A stretch of 64,000 bases of DNA, taken from the NCBI RefSeq assembly GCF_014852685.1, contig NZ_JACZDF010000002.1:585935-649934 (forward strand), read 5' to 3'. The position numbers were made by a program, and so were the translations under genes. Source of the stretch: Flavimobilis rhizosphaerae. Lineage in GTDB: Bacteria; Actinomycetota; Actinomycetes; Actinomycetales; Cellulomonadaceae. Positions 47,624-56,803 of the stretch are shown here, piece by piece. The notes beneath the pieces were generated by a model. It made no database searches. It worked only from the letters and a program-made list of their open reading frames with translations, and had not been told where the DNA came from. Positions within the stretch are counted from its first letter, which is position 1; each line of letters opens with the position of its first letter.

Positions 47624-49503
47624 CGCCGGCCGCAGAGCAGCCTGACTCCTTCTCCTCCGCGCTCACCGAACGGGTCGAGCGCGCCGCGGCGCGGGCTCGC
47701 GCCCGCACGCAGGTGGGTGGCGCCGCACCTCGTCAGGCTGTGCAGTCCATGCCGGCGAACGTGTCCACGGTCGCGGCGGAGCAGCTCGCTCCGGCGTTCC
47801 CGCAGCGTGCCCCGTGGGGCACGGCGACGAAGCTCCGCGCGTGGCAGGCGGAGGCCCTCGAGAAGTACCGTGCGTCGCAACCGCGCGACTTCCTCGCGGT
47901 CGCGACGCCGGGTGCCGGCAAGACGACGTTCGCGCTGCGGCTCGCGACCGAGCTCCTCGAGGCCGGGACGGTGCGACGCCTCACGATCGTCGCGCCGACC
48001 GAGCACCTCAAGCACCAGTGGGCTGACGCGGCCGCGCGCGTCGGCGTGAAGATCGACCCGAACTTCCGCAACGCCCAGGGCCGTGCAGGCTCCCAGTACG
48101 ACGGTGTCGCGCTCACGTACGCGCAGGTCGCCGCGAACCCGGCGCTCCACCGGGCGCGCACCGAGTCGGCGCGCACGCTCGTCATCCTTGACGAGGTCCA
48201 CCACGGCGGCGACGCGCTCAGCTGGGGCGATGCACTGCGCGAGGCGTTCGAGGACGCGACGCGACGCCTGCTGCTCACGGGCACGCCGTTCCGCTCGGAC
48301 ACGTCGCCCATCCCGTTTGTGCGCTACGAGCGTGACCGCGACGGCATCCGGCGCTCGTCGGCCGACTACACGTACGGCTACGGCGAGGCGCTGCGCGACC
48401 ACGTCGTGCGGCCCGTGATCTTCATGTCGTACTCGGGCCAGGTGCGCTGGCGCACGAAGGCGGGCGACGAGGTTGCGGCGCGCCTCGGTGAGCCCATGAC
48501 GAAGGACATGGTCTCCCAGGCGTGGCGCACGGCCCTCGACCCGAACGGCGAGTGGATCCAGTCGGTCATCGCGGCCGCGGACACGCGACTCACGGAGGTG
48601 CGCCGCTCGGTTCCCGACGCCGGCGCGATGGTCATCGCGACCGACCAGACCGACGCGCGTGCGTACGCGGGGCACATCGCCCGGATCACGGGTCACTCGC
48701 CGACGGTGGTCCTGTCCGACGACGACGGCGCAGGCAAGCGCATCGAGGAGTTCGCGGCGAGCGACTCGCGGTGGCTCGTCGCCGTCCGCATGGTCTCCGA
48801 GGGTGTCGACGTGCCGCGCCTCGCCGTGGGCGTCTACGCGACGAGCGCGTCGACCCCGCTGTTCTTCGCGCAGGCGATCGGTCGCTTCGTGCGTGCACGG
48901 CGCCGCGGCGAGACCGCGTCGGTGTTCCTGCCGTCCGTGCCGCAGCTGCGTGAGCTCGCGCACGCGATGGAGACGGAGCGCGACCACGCGCTCGACCGGC
49001 CGCGCAACGAGGCTGAAGGTCACGACCCGGAGGCTGACCTGCTCGCGGAGGCAAACCGCGAGGAGAAGGCGTCCGACGACCTCTTCGGGTCGTTCGAGGC
49101 GCTCGAGGCGCAGGCGTCGTTCGACAAGGTGCTCTTCGACGGCGGCGAGTTCGGTCTCGGTGCGGACGTCGGCTCGGACGAGGAGCTCGACTTCCTCGGC
49201 CTGCCGGGCCTGCTCGACGCCGAGCAGGTGACGACGCTCCTGCGGCAGCGTCAGGCGGGCCAGGTGGCGCGCGGACGCCAGGAAATCGACACGGAGGAGT
49301 TCGACCACCGGCGCGCCGCGGAGCTGCGCAAGGAGCTGAGCCAGCTCGTCGCGGGCTGGGCCCGCCGCTCGGGAAAGCCGCACGGCACGATCCACACGGA
49401 GCTGCGCCGGCGTTGCGGCGGTCCTGACGTGCCGCAGGCGACGGTCGAGCAGCTCGAGAAGCGCGTCGCGATGGTGCGAGGCTGGTTCGTCGGCCGCGCG
49501 TAG
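47620..49503 (+). CDS. DEAD/DEAH-box superfamily 2 helicase
   Basis: 627 residues. RecA domain 1 has AWQAEALEKY (Q-like), Walker A ATPGAGKTTFALRL, DEVHHGGD (motif II) and LLLTGTPFRSD (motif III). Domain 2 has VAVRMVSEGVDVPRLAVGVYATSASTPLFFAQAIGRFVRARR (motifs V-VI). It resembles the UvrB/RAD25-like branch. Domain 2 is followed by a 180-residue acidic and then helical C-terminal region with no nuclease motif. The protein is usual downstream of DUF3039 in actinobacteria; its nucleic acid substrate is not known. Confidence 0.9.
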   Translation: MTPAAEQPDSFSSALTERVERAAARARARTQVGGAAPRQAVQSMPANVSTVAAEQLAPAFPQRAPWGTATKLRAWQAEALEKYRASQPRDFLAVATPGAGKTTFALRLATELLEAGTVRRLTIVAPTEHLKHQWADAAARVGVKIDPNFRNAQGRAGSQYDGVALTYAQVAANPALHRARTESARTLVILDEVHHGGDALSWGDALREAFEDATRRLLLTGTPFRSDTSPIPFVRYERDRDGIRRSSADYTYGYGEALRDHVVRPVIFMSYSGQVRWRTKAGDEVAARLGEPMTKDMVSQAWRTALDPNGEWIQSVIAAADTRLTEVRRSVPDAGAMVIATDQTDARAYAGHIARITGHSPTVVLSDDDGAGKRIEEFAASDSRWLVAVRMVSEGVDVPRLAVGVYATSASTPLFFAQAIGRFVRARRRGETASVFLPSVPQLRELAHAMETERDHALDRPRNEAEGHDPEADLLAEANREEKASDDLFGSFEALEAQASFDKVLFDGGEFGLGADVGSDEELDFLGLPGLLDAEQVTTLLRQRQAGQVARGRQEIDTEEFDHRRAAELRKELSQLVAGWARRSGKPHGTIHTELRRRCGGPDVPQATVEQLEKRVAMVRGWFVGRA

Positions 49504-49543
49504 GAGCAGCCCTGATGTCGGTGCCCCGACGTAGGCTGGAGCC

Positions 49544-49873
49544 GTGATCCTCGACCTGCCGCCCGTGCGCGTTTCGACGGACCCCGGGGCCGAGGCCGAG
49601 GGGGCCGGCGCGACGGACCTGCTCGCGCGTCCGGACGACGTTTGGGTGACGCTCGTGTGGAACGACCCGGTCAACCTCATGACGTACGTCGCGTACGTCT
49701 TCGAGTCGTACTTCGGCTATCCGCGCCACAAGGCGGAGCAGCTCATGCTGCGTGTCCACCACGAGGGGCGCACGGTCGTCTCGACCGGGGGCCGGGAGCA
49801 CATGGAACGTGACGTGCAGGCGATGCACGAGTTCGGGCTCTGGGCCACGATGCAGAAGGCCGGGGACGCGTGA
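49544..49873 (+). CDS. clpS: ATP-dependent Clp protease adaptor ClpS
   Basis: 109 residues; TAGGCT lies six nt before the GTG. The family core is [71 protein letters not shown], with the Asn-Asp pair that grips N-degron side chains. ClpS delivers N-end-rule substrates to ClpAP/ClpCP. The DUF2017 gene overlaps its stop (GTGA). Confidence 0.95.
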   Translation: MILDLPPVRVSTDPGAEAEGAGATDLLARPDDVWVTLVWNDPVNLMTYVAYVFESYFGYPRHKAEQLMLRVHHEGRTVVSTGGREHMERDVQAMHEFGLWATMQKAGDA

Positions 49874-50562
49874 GGCCCTTTGAGGCGGTCGACGGGCGGT
49901 TCGTCGCGCGGCTCACGCGCGACGAGCGCTTTGCGATCGCGCAGGTCGCGGAGCAGGTCGTCGAGCTGCTCGAGCAGGAGGTGGACGGGCTCGAGGAGAT
50001 CGCGGCCGCGGTGGCCGACGACGGGCTGCCGCCGGCTCTTCTGGGCCTCGACGACACCGTCGTCGAAGCTCCGACAGACCCAGCGGTGCGCAGGCTCCTG
50101 CCCAACGCTGCGCCGACCGACCAGGTTGTCGGCGAGGAGTTCCGGCGGCTCACGCAGACGGACCTCGCGCTGTCGAAGGTCGGCCGGCTCACCGCGCTGT
50201 GCGCGGCGCTCGTGGGCGACGACGAGCCGCTCCTCGACCTCGAGGACGACGGCGCGACCGACGGCGTGGACGCCGACGACGAGCTCGGCTCACGTGACGT
50301 CGCTCTCGAGCCGGCGGACGCCCAGTCGTTCGCGGGTGCGCTCACGGACGTTCGGCTCGTCCTCGCGGAGCGGCTCGGCATCGTCACGGACGACGACTCC
50401 GACCGCCTCTCATCGGCGATCGAGCAGGCGTGGCAGGGACGTGCAGACCTTGATCCGCGCATCGAGCTGCTGGGCTCCGTCTTCCTGCTCGCGGGGTACC
50501 TCCAGGAGTCTCTCCTCGACCTCATGCTTGCCCGTCTGCGGGGCGGCGCTCCGGGGGTCTGA
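49870..50562 (+). CDS. DUF2017 protein
   Basis: 230 residues, acidic and mainly helical: [51 protein letters not shown] and [11 protein letters not shown] are family-typical. The partner position directly after clpS is conserved in actinobacteria and suggests a link to the ClpS pathway, but no activity is known. It has no signal peptide or metal motif. Confidence 0.88.
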   Translation: MRPFEAVDGRFVARLTRDERFAIAQVAEQVVELLEQEVDGLEEIAAAVADDGLPPALLGLDDTVVEAPTDPAVRRLLPNAAPTDQVVGEEFRRLTQTDLALSKVGRLTALCAALVGDDEPLLDLEDDGATDGVDADDELGSRDVALEPADAQSFAGALTDVRLVLAERLGIVTDDDSDRLSSAIEQAWQGRADLDPRIELLGSVFLLAGYLQESLLDLMLARLRGGAPGV

Positions 50563-50675
50563 CGCCTTCGGCTGGGTGTTTCGGCTGCTCCTCGACGTGC
50601 GAGGTACTCGATCATCGTGCACGCTGGTTTTCAGGACGGCCCCACACATGGGGGCCCAACTGAGAGGAGAGTTCC

Positions 50676-50828
50676 ATGCCTAGCTGGCTCATCATCCTGC
50701 TCGTCGGTGTTGTGCTCGTCATCCTGGGTGTCGCGACAGAGATCGGACAGTTCCTCATCTGGATCGGCGTCGTCGTCCTCATCGTCAGCCTGGTCCTCAG
50801 CCTGGTGGGCCGAGGTAAGAGGGTCTAG
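50676..50828 (+). CDS. Small two-helix hydrophobic membrane protein
   Basis: 50 residues: MPSWLIILLVGVVLVILGVA, a polar turn (TEIGQF), a second hydrophobic stretch, and the basic end GRGKRV. GAGAGGAGAG precedes the ATG by five bases, a strong ribosome site for this genome. Short proteins of this composition are common in actinobacteria and unstudied. A bidirectional-type terminator follows directly. Confidence 0.8.
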   Translation: MPSWLIILLVGVVLVILGVATEIGQFLIWIGVVVLIVSLVLSLVGRGKRV

Positions 50829-50865
50829 ACGGTGTGACGCACCGTCGTGAGACCGTGCATCGTCT

Positions 50866-50902
50866 CGAAGAGCGCGGCACCCGTCGGGTGCCGCGCTCTT
50901 CG
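50866..50902. terminator. Terminator before murI
   Basis: A near-perfect 18-bp dyad, CGAAGAGCGCGGCACCCG / CGGGTGCCGCGCTCTTCG, around a single T. It isolates murI from the upstream gene. Confidence 0.85.
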
Positions 50903-50989
50903 AGCGTCCGGGGTCGGACGCATGTGACATTGCGCTCACCGTGACGTGCCCTGCGGCCGCTGTCGGTGACCCCGGCTAGCCTGGGTCGC

Positions 50990-51829
50990 GTGAATGACGC
51001 GCCCATCGGGATCTTCGACTCGGGAGTCGGCGGCCTCACGGTTGCCCGGTCGATCATCGACCAGCTGCCGAACGAGTCGCTGAGCTACATCGGCGACACC
51101 GCGCACAGCCCGTATGGGCCGCGGCCGATCGCCCAGGTTCGTGCGCTCGCGCTCGGCGTCATGGACAGGCTCGTCGACGACGGCGTGAAGATGCTCGTCA
51201 TCGCGTGCAACAGCGCGTCGGCCGCCGTCCTGCGTGACGCGCGCGAGCGATACACGGTGCGCCTCGGACTGCCGGTCGTCGAGGTCATCTACCCGGCGGC
51301 GCGTCGGGCGCTCGCTGCGACCCGGTCGGGTCGCATCGGCGTCATCGGGACGCGCGCGACGGTCGACTCGCGCGCGTACGACGACGCGCTGGGCGTGGCG
51401 GCGGGTGTTGAGGTGACGTCGCGCGCGTGCCCCGACTTCGTCTCGCTCGTCGAGGACGGCCGCACCTCGGGCCCCGAGGTCATCGAGGTCGCGCGCGGCT
51501 ACCTCGAGCCGCTCAAGGCCGCCGGGGTCGACACGCTCGTGCTGGGCTGCACGCACTACCCGTTGCTCACGGGCGCGATCAGCTACGTCATGGGGGAGGA
51601 CGTCACGCTCGTCTCGAGCGCGGAGGAGACCGCGAAGGACGTCTACCGGACGCTCGTCGCGCACGGGCTCGAGCGCTCCGCGGACGCGGACGACCCCACG
51701 CACAGGTTCCGGACGACGGGTGACCCGGAGGCCTTCCACCGTCTCGCACGGCGCTTCCTCGGCCCCGAGGTCGGGCACGTCGACGAGGTGACGGCCGTGG
51801 GGTCCGAGCCCGCGGAGGTCGCGGGATGA
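50990..51829 (+). CDS. murI: Glutamate racemase
   Basis: 279 residues; TAGCCT lies seven nt before the GTG. It makes D-glutamate for peptidoglycan. Both catalytic Cys are present, in [15 protein letters not shown] and [11 protein letters not shown], along with [17 protein letters not shown] and the phosphate-binding GDTAHSPYG. The next gene overlaps its stop (ATGA). Confidence 0.95.
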   Translation: MNDAPIGIFDSGVGGLTVARSIIDQLPNESLSYIGDTAHSPYGPRPIAQVRALALGVMDRLVDDGVKMLVIACNSASAAVLRDARERYTVRLGLPVVEVIYPAARRALAATRSGRIGVIGTRATVDSRAYDDALGVAAGVEVTSRACPDFVSLVEDGRTSGPEVIEVARGYLEPLKAAGVDTLVLGCTHYPLLTGAISYVMGEDVTLVSSAEETAKDVYRTLVAHGLERSADADDPTHRFRTTGDPEAFHRLARRFLGPEVGHVDEVTAVGSEPAEVAG

Positions 51830-52623
51830 GACTGACGATCGTGGGCTGCACGGGCTCGATGGCGGGCCCTGAGGCGGCGGCGTCGAGCTATCTTCTCGAG
51901 GCCGACGACGCGGACGGCCGCACGTGGCGCCTCCTGCTCGACTGCGGCTCGGGCGCGTTCGGCCCGCTGCAGGCGCTCGTCGACCCGACGGCGATCGACG
52001 CGGTCGGGGTGACGCACATGCACCCCGATCACTTCGCGGACCTCTGCGGGCTGTACGTGTACCTGCGTTACCACCCGACGGACGGCACGACAGCACGGCA
52101 GTGCGAACGTCCGCTCGAGGTGCGCGGGCCGGAGGGCGCGGGTGCGAAGGTCGCGGCGACGTTCGGCATGGCACCCGAGGAGGACTTCGACTGCATGTCG
52201 TTCTCCGGCTGGGACGGCGACCCGTGGCAGGTCGGTCCGATGCGCGTCGAGGCGTTCCGCGTCGAGCACCCCGTCGAGGCGTACGGGCTGCGCGTCACAG
52301 GCCCGTCGGACGAGGACCCGTCGCGGGAGGTCTCGGTCGTGTACTCGGGCGACACCGACGAGTGCGACGGCATCGTCGATGCGGCGCGGGACGCAGACCT
52401 ACTGCTCGTCGAGGCGGCGTTCCTCGAGGGGCGTGACGAGCCGCGCGGCATCCATCTCACGGGCGTGCGTGCGGGACGGGTGGCGACGCGCGCGGGCGCG
52501 CGGCGCGTCGTGCTCACGCACCTGCAGCCGTGGACGGATCCGGTGCGCGCGGTCGCGGAGGCGACAACGACGTACGCGGGCCCGATCGACCTCGCGCGTC
52601 CGCGCGCGGTGCACGTCGTCTGA
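51826..52623 (+). CDS. MBL-fold metallohydrolase (RNase Z/cyclic phosphodiesterase-like)
   Basis: 265 residues. The metal motif [11 protein letters not shown] gives H-x-H-x-D-H, with further ligands in [23 protein letters not shown] and [11 protein letters not shown]. The N terminus [11 protein letters not shown] is typical. It stands between murI and rdgB as usual in actinobacteria; the RNase PH gene commonly found between these two is missing here. Probable phosphodiesterase or tRNA 3'-processing type; the substrate is uncertain. Confidence 0.9.
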   Translation: MRLTIVGCTGSMAGPEAAASSYLLEADDADGRTWRLLLDCGSGAFGPLQALVDPTAIDAVGVTHMHPDHFADLCGLYVYLRYHPTDGTTARQCERPLEVRGPEGAGAKVAATFGMAPEEDFDCMSFSGWDGDPWQVGPMRVEAFRVEHPVEAYGLRVTGPSDEDPSREVSVVYSGDTDECDGIVDAARDADLLLVEAAFLEGRDEPRGIHLTGVRAGRVATRAGARRVVLTHLQPWTDPVRAVAEATTTYAGPIDLARPRAVHVV

Positions 52624-52667
52624 CCGGACGACGCCAGCCCTGCCCCGACCCTCACCTGGGAGACCGT

Positions 52668-53297
52668 ATGACCTCGGCCCGCCTCGTCCTCGCGACCCAC
52701 AACGCGCACAAGCTTGGTGAGCTGCGCGCGATCCTCGTCCCGGCGGACGGTTCTGGCGTGCCCGGGCTCAGCGCTGACGAGGTCGTCTCGGCTGCGGGCC
52801 TCGGCGCGCCCGAGCCGGTCGAGGACGGCCTGACGTTCGCGGCGAACGCGCTGCTCAAGGCGCGGGCGCTCGCGCGTGCGACGGGGCTCGTCGCGGTGGC
52901 GGACGACTCCGGTCTCGCTGTCGACGTGCTCGGCGGGGCGCCGGGCATCTTCTCGGCGCGCTGGGCCGGCCGGCACGGTGACGACGCGGCGAACCTCGAC
53001 CTGCTCCTCGCACAGCTGAGCGACATCGCGCCCGAGCACCGCGGCGCGCAGTTCGTGTGCGCGGCAGCGATCGTCACCCCGGACGGCCGTGAGCACGTCG
53101 AGCACGGCTACCTGCGGGGCACCCTGCTCACGTCGCGGCGGGGTACGGGCGGCTTCGGGTACGACCCCATCCTCCTGCCGACGGGCTCGGACCGCTCGAC
53201 CGCGGAGCTCAGCCCCGAGGAGAAGAACGCGATCTCGCACCGGGGCGAGGCGTTCCGGGCGCTCGTTCCGCACGTCGCAGCGGCCCTCGCGGACTGA
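52668..53297 (+). CDS. rdgB: Non-canonical purine NTP pyrophosphatase RdgB/HAM1
   Basis: 209 residues. It hydrolyses dITP, ITP and XTP to the monophosphates. Motifs: LATHNAHKLGELRAIL, LTFAANALLKARALARATGLVAVADDSGLAVDVLGGAPGIFSARWAG, GTGGFGYDPILLP, AELSPEEKNAISHRGEAFRAL. It is 44 bases after the MBL gene, with GGGAGA before the ATG. Confidence 0.95.
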   Translation: MTSARLVLATHNAHKLGELRAILVPADGSGVPGLSADEVVSAAGLGAPEPVEDGLTFAANALLKARALARATGLVAVADDSGLAVDVLGGAPGIFSARWAGRHGDDAANLDLLLAQLSDIAPEHRGAQFVCAAAIVTPDGREHVEHGYLRGTLLTSRRGTGGFGYDPILLPTGSDRSTAELSPEEKNAISHRGEAFRALVPHVAAALAD

Positions 53298-53367
53298 CCG
53301 GCCCCCGGCCCCGGGCCTTCCGGCCCCAACCCTCCGGTCCCCAGCCCCGGCCGCCCCTCCGGCGCGA

Positions 53368-53412
53368 GATTCCGCGCGATTGGTTGCTCCGAGTAGCCAT
53401 GCGCGCGGTTTC
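53368..53412. repeat. 45-bp palindromic element, copy 2
   Basis: It aligns without gaps to the element at 26825-26869 with 36 of 45 positions identical, including CCGCGCG, TTGCTCC/GCTGCTCC and AGCCAT. The dyad is imperfect here. It lies between convergent rdgB and DUF3054 genes. Confidence 0.7.
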
Positions 53413-53446
53413 TTCAGCCGGGTGGGCCGCGCCGCGGCGGGTCCCG

Positions 53447-53845
53447 TCAGGCGGTGCGGCGGCGACCGACGAGCGTCGCGACGGCGCGCCAGCCGACGAG
53501 GGTGAGACCGAGGAACCCGAGCGCGACGAGCACGAACGCGGGAGCCGTCCCGCCGCCCGTGCCGGCGCGCAGCGCCATGCCGAGACCCCACGCGAACGCC
53601 CAGACGACAAGCCCGGTCGACCAGGGCGCGAGCGGGCGCCGCCAGGCGCGCGCGACGAGCCACCCTGCGAGGAGTCCCACGGCGAAGGGCCACGCGGTGC
53701 TGAGCACGCCGGCGACGTCGAGCCCGTGCTCGTGCGTCCGGCGCCCGACGAACGCGAAGACGAGCACCGCGAGGAGGTCGACGTCGAACGCGACGAGCGC
53801 CGTCACGGCGGGCGACGGGCGAGGGGCAGCAGCGGGCTCGGTCAT
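53447..53845 (-). CDS. DUF3054 membrane protein
   Basis: 132 residues with four hydrophobic helices: AVTALVAFDVDLLAVLVFAFVGRRTHEHGLDVAGVLSTAWPFAVGLLAGWLVARAW, then GLVVWAFAWGLGMALR and FVLVALGFLGLTLVGWRAVA. The D-x-x-x-V-x-x-F start and HEHGLD loop are family-typical. TACCGT lies six nt before the ATG at 53845. Function unknown. Confidence 0.88.
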   Translation of the reverse strand: MTEPAAAPRPSPAVTALVAFDVDLLAVLVFAFVGRRTHEHGLDVAGVLSTAWPFAVGLLAGWLVARAWRRPLAPWSTGLVVWAFAWGLGMALRAGTGGGTAPAFVLVALGFLGLTLVGWRAVATLVGRRRTA

Positions 53846-53911
53846 GGTTCCACGGTAGCGGCACGTAGGCTGGGGACCCGCCCCTACCAGCATCGAAGGA
53901 GCACGCGAGGC

Positions 53912-55573
53912 ATGCCCACGGTCCACGTCGTCGCCGAGGCGGTCGCGTTCGGCTACCCCGGCCGCCCCGTGCTCGACCGCGTGACGCTGCGCGCCGCGGC
54001 CGGGTCGCGGGTCGCGATCGTCGGGGAGAACGGCTCGGGCAAGTCGACGCTGCTGCGCCTGCTCGCCGGCGAGCTCGTGCCGTCGGCCGGGCAGGTTCGA
54101 CGTCACGGGGTCGTCGACCTCGTCGGGCAGGACATGCCCGTCGTCCCGGGACGCACGGTCGGCGACGAGGTTGCGGACGCTCTCGCGGAGGTCACGACGC
54201 TCGCAGCCGAGATCGCGGCCGCGACCGAGTCCTTCGACCACGCGTCGGGGTCGCTCGCCGAGCTTGCGACGCTGCTCGAGCGTTCCGAGCGGCTCGCCGC
54301 GTGGGACGCCGAGCGCCGCGTCCTCGAGCAGCTCGACAGGCTCGGAGCGTGCACCGACCTCGGACGCGAGCTGGCGCACATGTCGGTGGGGGAGCGGCAC
54401 CGGGTACGGCTCGGCTGTCGCCTCGCCTCCCGCGCGGACGTCCTCCTGCTCGACGAGCCGACGAACCACCTCGACGACGCAGCGCTCGAGCACCTCACGC
54501 GCGAGGTGCTCGCCTGGCAGGGCGTCGTCGTCCTCGTCACCCACGACCGCCGTCTGCTCGACGACGTCGCGACCGGGATCCTCGATCTCGACCCGTCGAT
54601 GGAGGGGCGGCCCGTGTTCTACGGCCAGCCCGGGTACCTCTCGTTCCGCTTCGCGAAGAACCAGGCGCTGCACCGCTGGCGGCAACGGCACCGGGCCGAG
54701 CAGAAGAAGCGGCTCGAGCTGCTGCAGCGTCTCGACACGTCATACGAGGGCCTCTCGGACGAGTGGCGTCCGCCCAAGGGTTCGCAGAAGCACCGCCGGG
54801 GCACGAGGGCGCGCATCCACGTCAAGGCGGCCGACAGGCTCGTGGAGAAGCTCGAGGCCGAGGCGGTCGAGGTGCCGGTCCCGCCCGTCGAGCTCGCCTT
54901 CCCTGCGCTTCCTGCGCTCGATCCGACGTGGCACGCGGCCGCGGGCGCCGAGCTCGTGTCGCTGCGGTCGCCACGCGTCGCGGGGCGGCTCGACCTCCCC
55001 GGCACGCGCGTCGCCCTGCCCGCGTCGGGCAGGCTCCTCGTCACGGGTGCGAACGGCACGGGCAAGTCGACGCTCCTGCGCGCGCTCGCGGGAACGCTCC
55101 CGCTCGACCGCGGGGCGCGGGACGTCCACGAGGGCGTCCGGATCGGCGTCGTCGGGCAGGAAGGTCTCGGCGTGCAGACGGGCGTCGATCTCGACGACAT
55201 CCTCGACGACGCCGCGCACGGTGCGACGGGTTTCGACGTCGCCGGACGTGTCGCGCTGCGGCTGCTGGCGGCGGGCGCGCTCGACCCTGAGCTCGTCGTG
55301 CCCGTCGCGTTTCTCGGCCTGCTGAGCGAAGCGGACCTCGACCGGCCGCTGCGCGAGCTCTCGCTCGGTCAGCGGCGGCGCTTCGACCTGGCATGCGCGC
55401 TCGTCGCAGCGCCGCACGTGCTGCTCCTCGACGAGCCGACGAACCATCTCTCGATCGATCTCGTCGACGAGCTCACGCAGGCGCTGCGGACGACCCCAGC
55501 GGCCGTCGTCGTCGCGACGCACGACCGTCGCATGCGCGAGGACCTCGCGGACTGGCCGACGCTCGCGCTGTAG
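53912..55573 (+). CDS. ABC-F family ATPase (ribosome-associated)
   Basis: 553 residues with two ATPase domains and no membrane span. Domain 1: VGENGSGKSTLLRLLAG, signature MSVGERHRVRLG (Val replaces the usual first Gly), DVLLLDEPTNHLDD. Linker: residues ~245-320, a charged region (HRWRQRHRAEQKKRLELLQRL) where ABC-F proteins insert into the ribosomal E site. Domain 2: TGANGTGKSTLLRALAG, LSLGQRRRFDLA, HVLLLDEPTNHLSI. Both catalytic Glu are intact. It is either a translation factor (EttA-like) or an antibiotic-protection protein. The linker is longer than in EttA-like housekeeping types, but this does not decide it. Confidence 0.88.
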   Translation: MPTVHVVAEAVAFGYPGRPVLDRVTLRAAAGSRVAIVGENGSGKSTLLRLLAGELVPSAGQVRRHGVVDLVGQDMPVVPGRTVGDEVADALAEVTTLAAEIAAATESFDHASGSLAELATLLERSERLAAWDAERRVLEQLDRLGACTDLGRELAHMSVGERHRVRLGCRLASRADVLLLDEPTNHLDDAALEHLTREVLAWQGVVVLVTHDRRLLDDVATGILDLDPSMEGRPVFYGQPGYLSFRFAKNQALHRWRQRHRAEQKKRLELLQRLDTSYEGLSDEWRPPKGSQKHRRGTRARIHVKAADRLVEKLEAEAVEVPVPPVELAFPALPALDPTWHAAAGAELVSLRSPRVAGRLDLPGTRVALPASGRLLVTGANGTGKSTLLRALAGTLPLDRGARDVHEGVRIGVVGQEGLGVQTGVDLDDILDDAAHGATGFDVAGRVALRLLAAGALDPELVVPVAFLGLLSEADLDRPLRELSLGQRRRFDLACALVAAPHVLLLDEPTNHLSIDLVDELTQALRTTPAAVVVATHDRRMREDLADWPTLAL

Positions 55574-55576
55574 CGG

Positions 55577-56131
55577 TCAGACGGCGCGGCCCACGTGCGC
55601 CATCGCCTGACGCAGGAGGAAGCCCGAGCCACCGTGCATCTCGACCTGCACCGCCTCGCTCACGGCCTCCTCGGGCGTGACCCATGCGAGGTCGATCGCG
55701 TCGTGCTGCGGCGAGCAGTCGCCCGTCACCGGCACGACGTACGCGAGCGACACCGCGTGCTGGCGCGCGTCGAAGTACGGCGTGACGCCCGGCGTCGGGA
55801 AGTACTCGGCGACCGTGAAGGGCTGCGGCGCCGCGGGGATGATCGGCAGCGCGACCGGCCCCAGATCCTTCTCGATGTGCCGGACGAGCGCGTCCCGCAC
55901 CCGCTCGTGGTACATGACACGTCCCGAGACGAGCGCGCGCGTCATGACGCCCTCCGGCGTCACGCGCAGCAGCAGCCCGACGGCGACGACGTCGCCCGAG
56001 TCGTCGACCCGCACGGGCACAGCGTCGACGTAGAGGACGGGCACGGCCGCGCGGACACGCGCGATCGCGTCGGCGTCGAGCCATCCGGAAGGTCGAGGGT
56101 CGTCGGGCGGGAACTCGAAGGTCTCGGTCAC
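55577..56131 (-). CDS. NUDIX-like hydrolase family protein (DUF4916)
   Basis: 184 residues with a GTG start. It resembles the DUF4916/NUDIX group: VPVLYVDAVPVRVDDSGDVVAVGLLLRVTPEGVMTRALVSGRVMYHERVRDALVRHIEKDLGP and QHDAIDLAWVTPEEAVSEAVQVEMHGG. The classical NUDIX box GX5EX7REUXEEXGU is not complete (ALVRHIEKDLG region), so catalytic activity is doubtful. Convergent with the ABC-F gene; the stops are three bases apart. Confidence 0.8.
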   Translation of the reverse strand: MTETFEFPPDDPRPSGWLDADAIARVRAAVPVLYVDAVPVRVDDSGDVVAVGLLLRVTPEGVMTRALVSGRVMYHERVRDALVRHIEKDLGPVALPIIPAAPQPFTVAEYFPTPGVTPYFDARQHAVSLAYVVPVTGDCSPQHDAIDLAWVTPEEAVSEAVQVEMHGGSGFLLRQAMAHVGRAV

Positions 56132-56251
56132 CGTCCTGTTCTACCCTGCTTGACGCGACCCGTGCGAGACACGCCGGGAATACGGGACGACCGCTCTCCG
56201 TTGGACGCCTACAGAACGACTGAGAACCCGCACCCTGACGAGAGGAACACC

Positions 56252-56626
56252 ATGGCGACCGTGGCACTGACCGAGGCCACCTTCGAGGAGACCATCAAGA
56301 GCAACGACATCGTGCTGCTCGACTTCTGGGCCGAGTGGTGCGCACCGTGCCGTATGTTCGGCCCGACGTTCGAGAAGTCCTCGGACGCGAACCCGGACAT
56401 CGTCCACGCGAAGATCGACACGGAGGCCGAGCAGGGCCTCGCCGCGGCCGCGGGCATCACGTCGATCCCGACGCTCATGGCGTTCCGCGAGGGAGTCCTC
56501 GTCTTCAACCAGCCCGGCGCGCTCCAGGGCAGCCAGCTCCAGCAGGTCGTCGACGCCGTCAAGGCGCTCGACATGGACGACGTGCGCAAGCAGATCGCCG
56601 AGCAGGACGGCGCGAAGGAGGCCTGA
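56252..56626 (+). CDS. trxA: Thioredoxin
   Basis: 124 residues. The WCAPC redox site lies in LLDFWAEWCAPCRMFGPTFEK, with cis-Pro in GITSIPTLMAFREG. It is about 15 residues longer at the C terminus than E. coli TrxA (VKALDMDDVRKQIAEQDG). Cytosolic. AGAGGAAC precedes the ATG. It may supply electrons to the peroxiredoxin encoded 180 bases downstream on the other strand. Confidence 0.95.
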   Translation: MATVALTEATFEETIKSNDIVLLDFWAEWCAPCRMFGPTFEKSSDANPDIVHAKIDTEAEQGLAAAAGITSIPTLMAFREGVLVFNQPGALQGSQLQQVVDAVKALDMDDVRKQIAEQDGAKEA

Positions 56627-56650
56627 GCCCCTCGCCCCACGACGCAGCAC

Positions 56651-56682
56651 GAGAGCCCCGGACCGTGAGGTCCGGGGCTCTC
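56651..56682 (+). terminator. Terminator after trxA
   Basis: Stem GAGAGCCCCGGACC / GGTCCGGGGCTCTC (14 bp, loop GTGA), placed between trxA and the opposing tRNA-Leu. Confidence 0.85.
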
Positions 56683-56690
56683 GTTGTCCG

Positions 56691-56772
56691 TGCGCGAGAC
56701 GGGGGTCGAACCCGCACGCCCGAGGGCACAGGAACCTAAATCCTGCGCGTCTGCCAGTTCCGCCACTCGCGC
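56691..56772 (-). tRNA. tRNA-Leu (anticodon UAG)
   Basis: Minus strand. Acceptor GCGCGAG pairs with CTCGCGC. The anticodon loop TTTAGGT sits on stem CAGGA/TCCTG. The T arm is GCGGGTTCGACCCCCGT, and a class II variable arm is present (GCCCTCGGGC region). CCA is not encoded. Confidence 0.95.
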
Positions 56773-56803
56773 GTGGCGCGCCCATCCTACGGGCGCACCC
56801 GGC

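Noticed and set aside
47545..49680. 711-codon minus-strand open frame opposite the helicase
   Set aside because: Antisense shadow with repetitive Arg-rich sequence; the helicase motifs on the plus strand are decisive.
56141..56785. Minus-strand open frames through trxA and tRNA-Leu
   Set aside because: They read through a tRNA and a certain thioredoxin gene.
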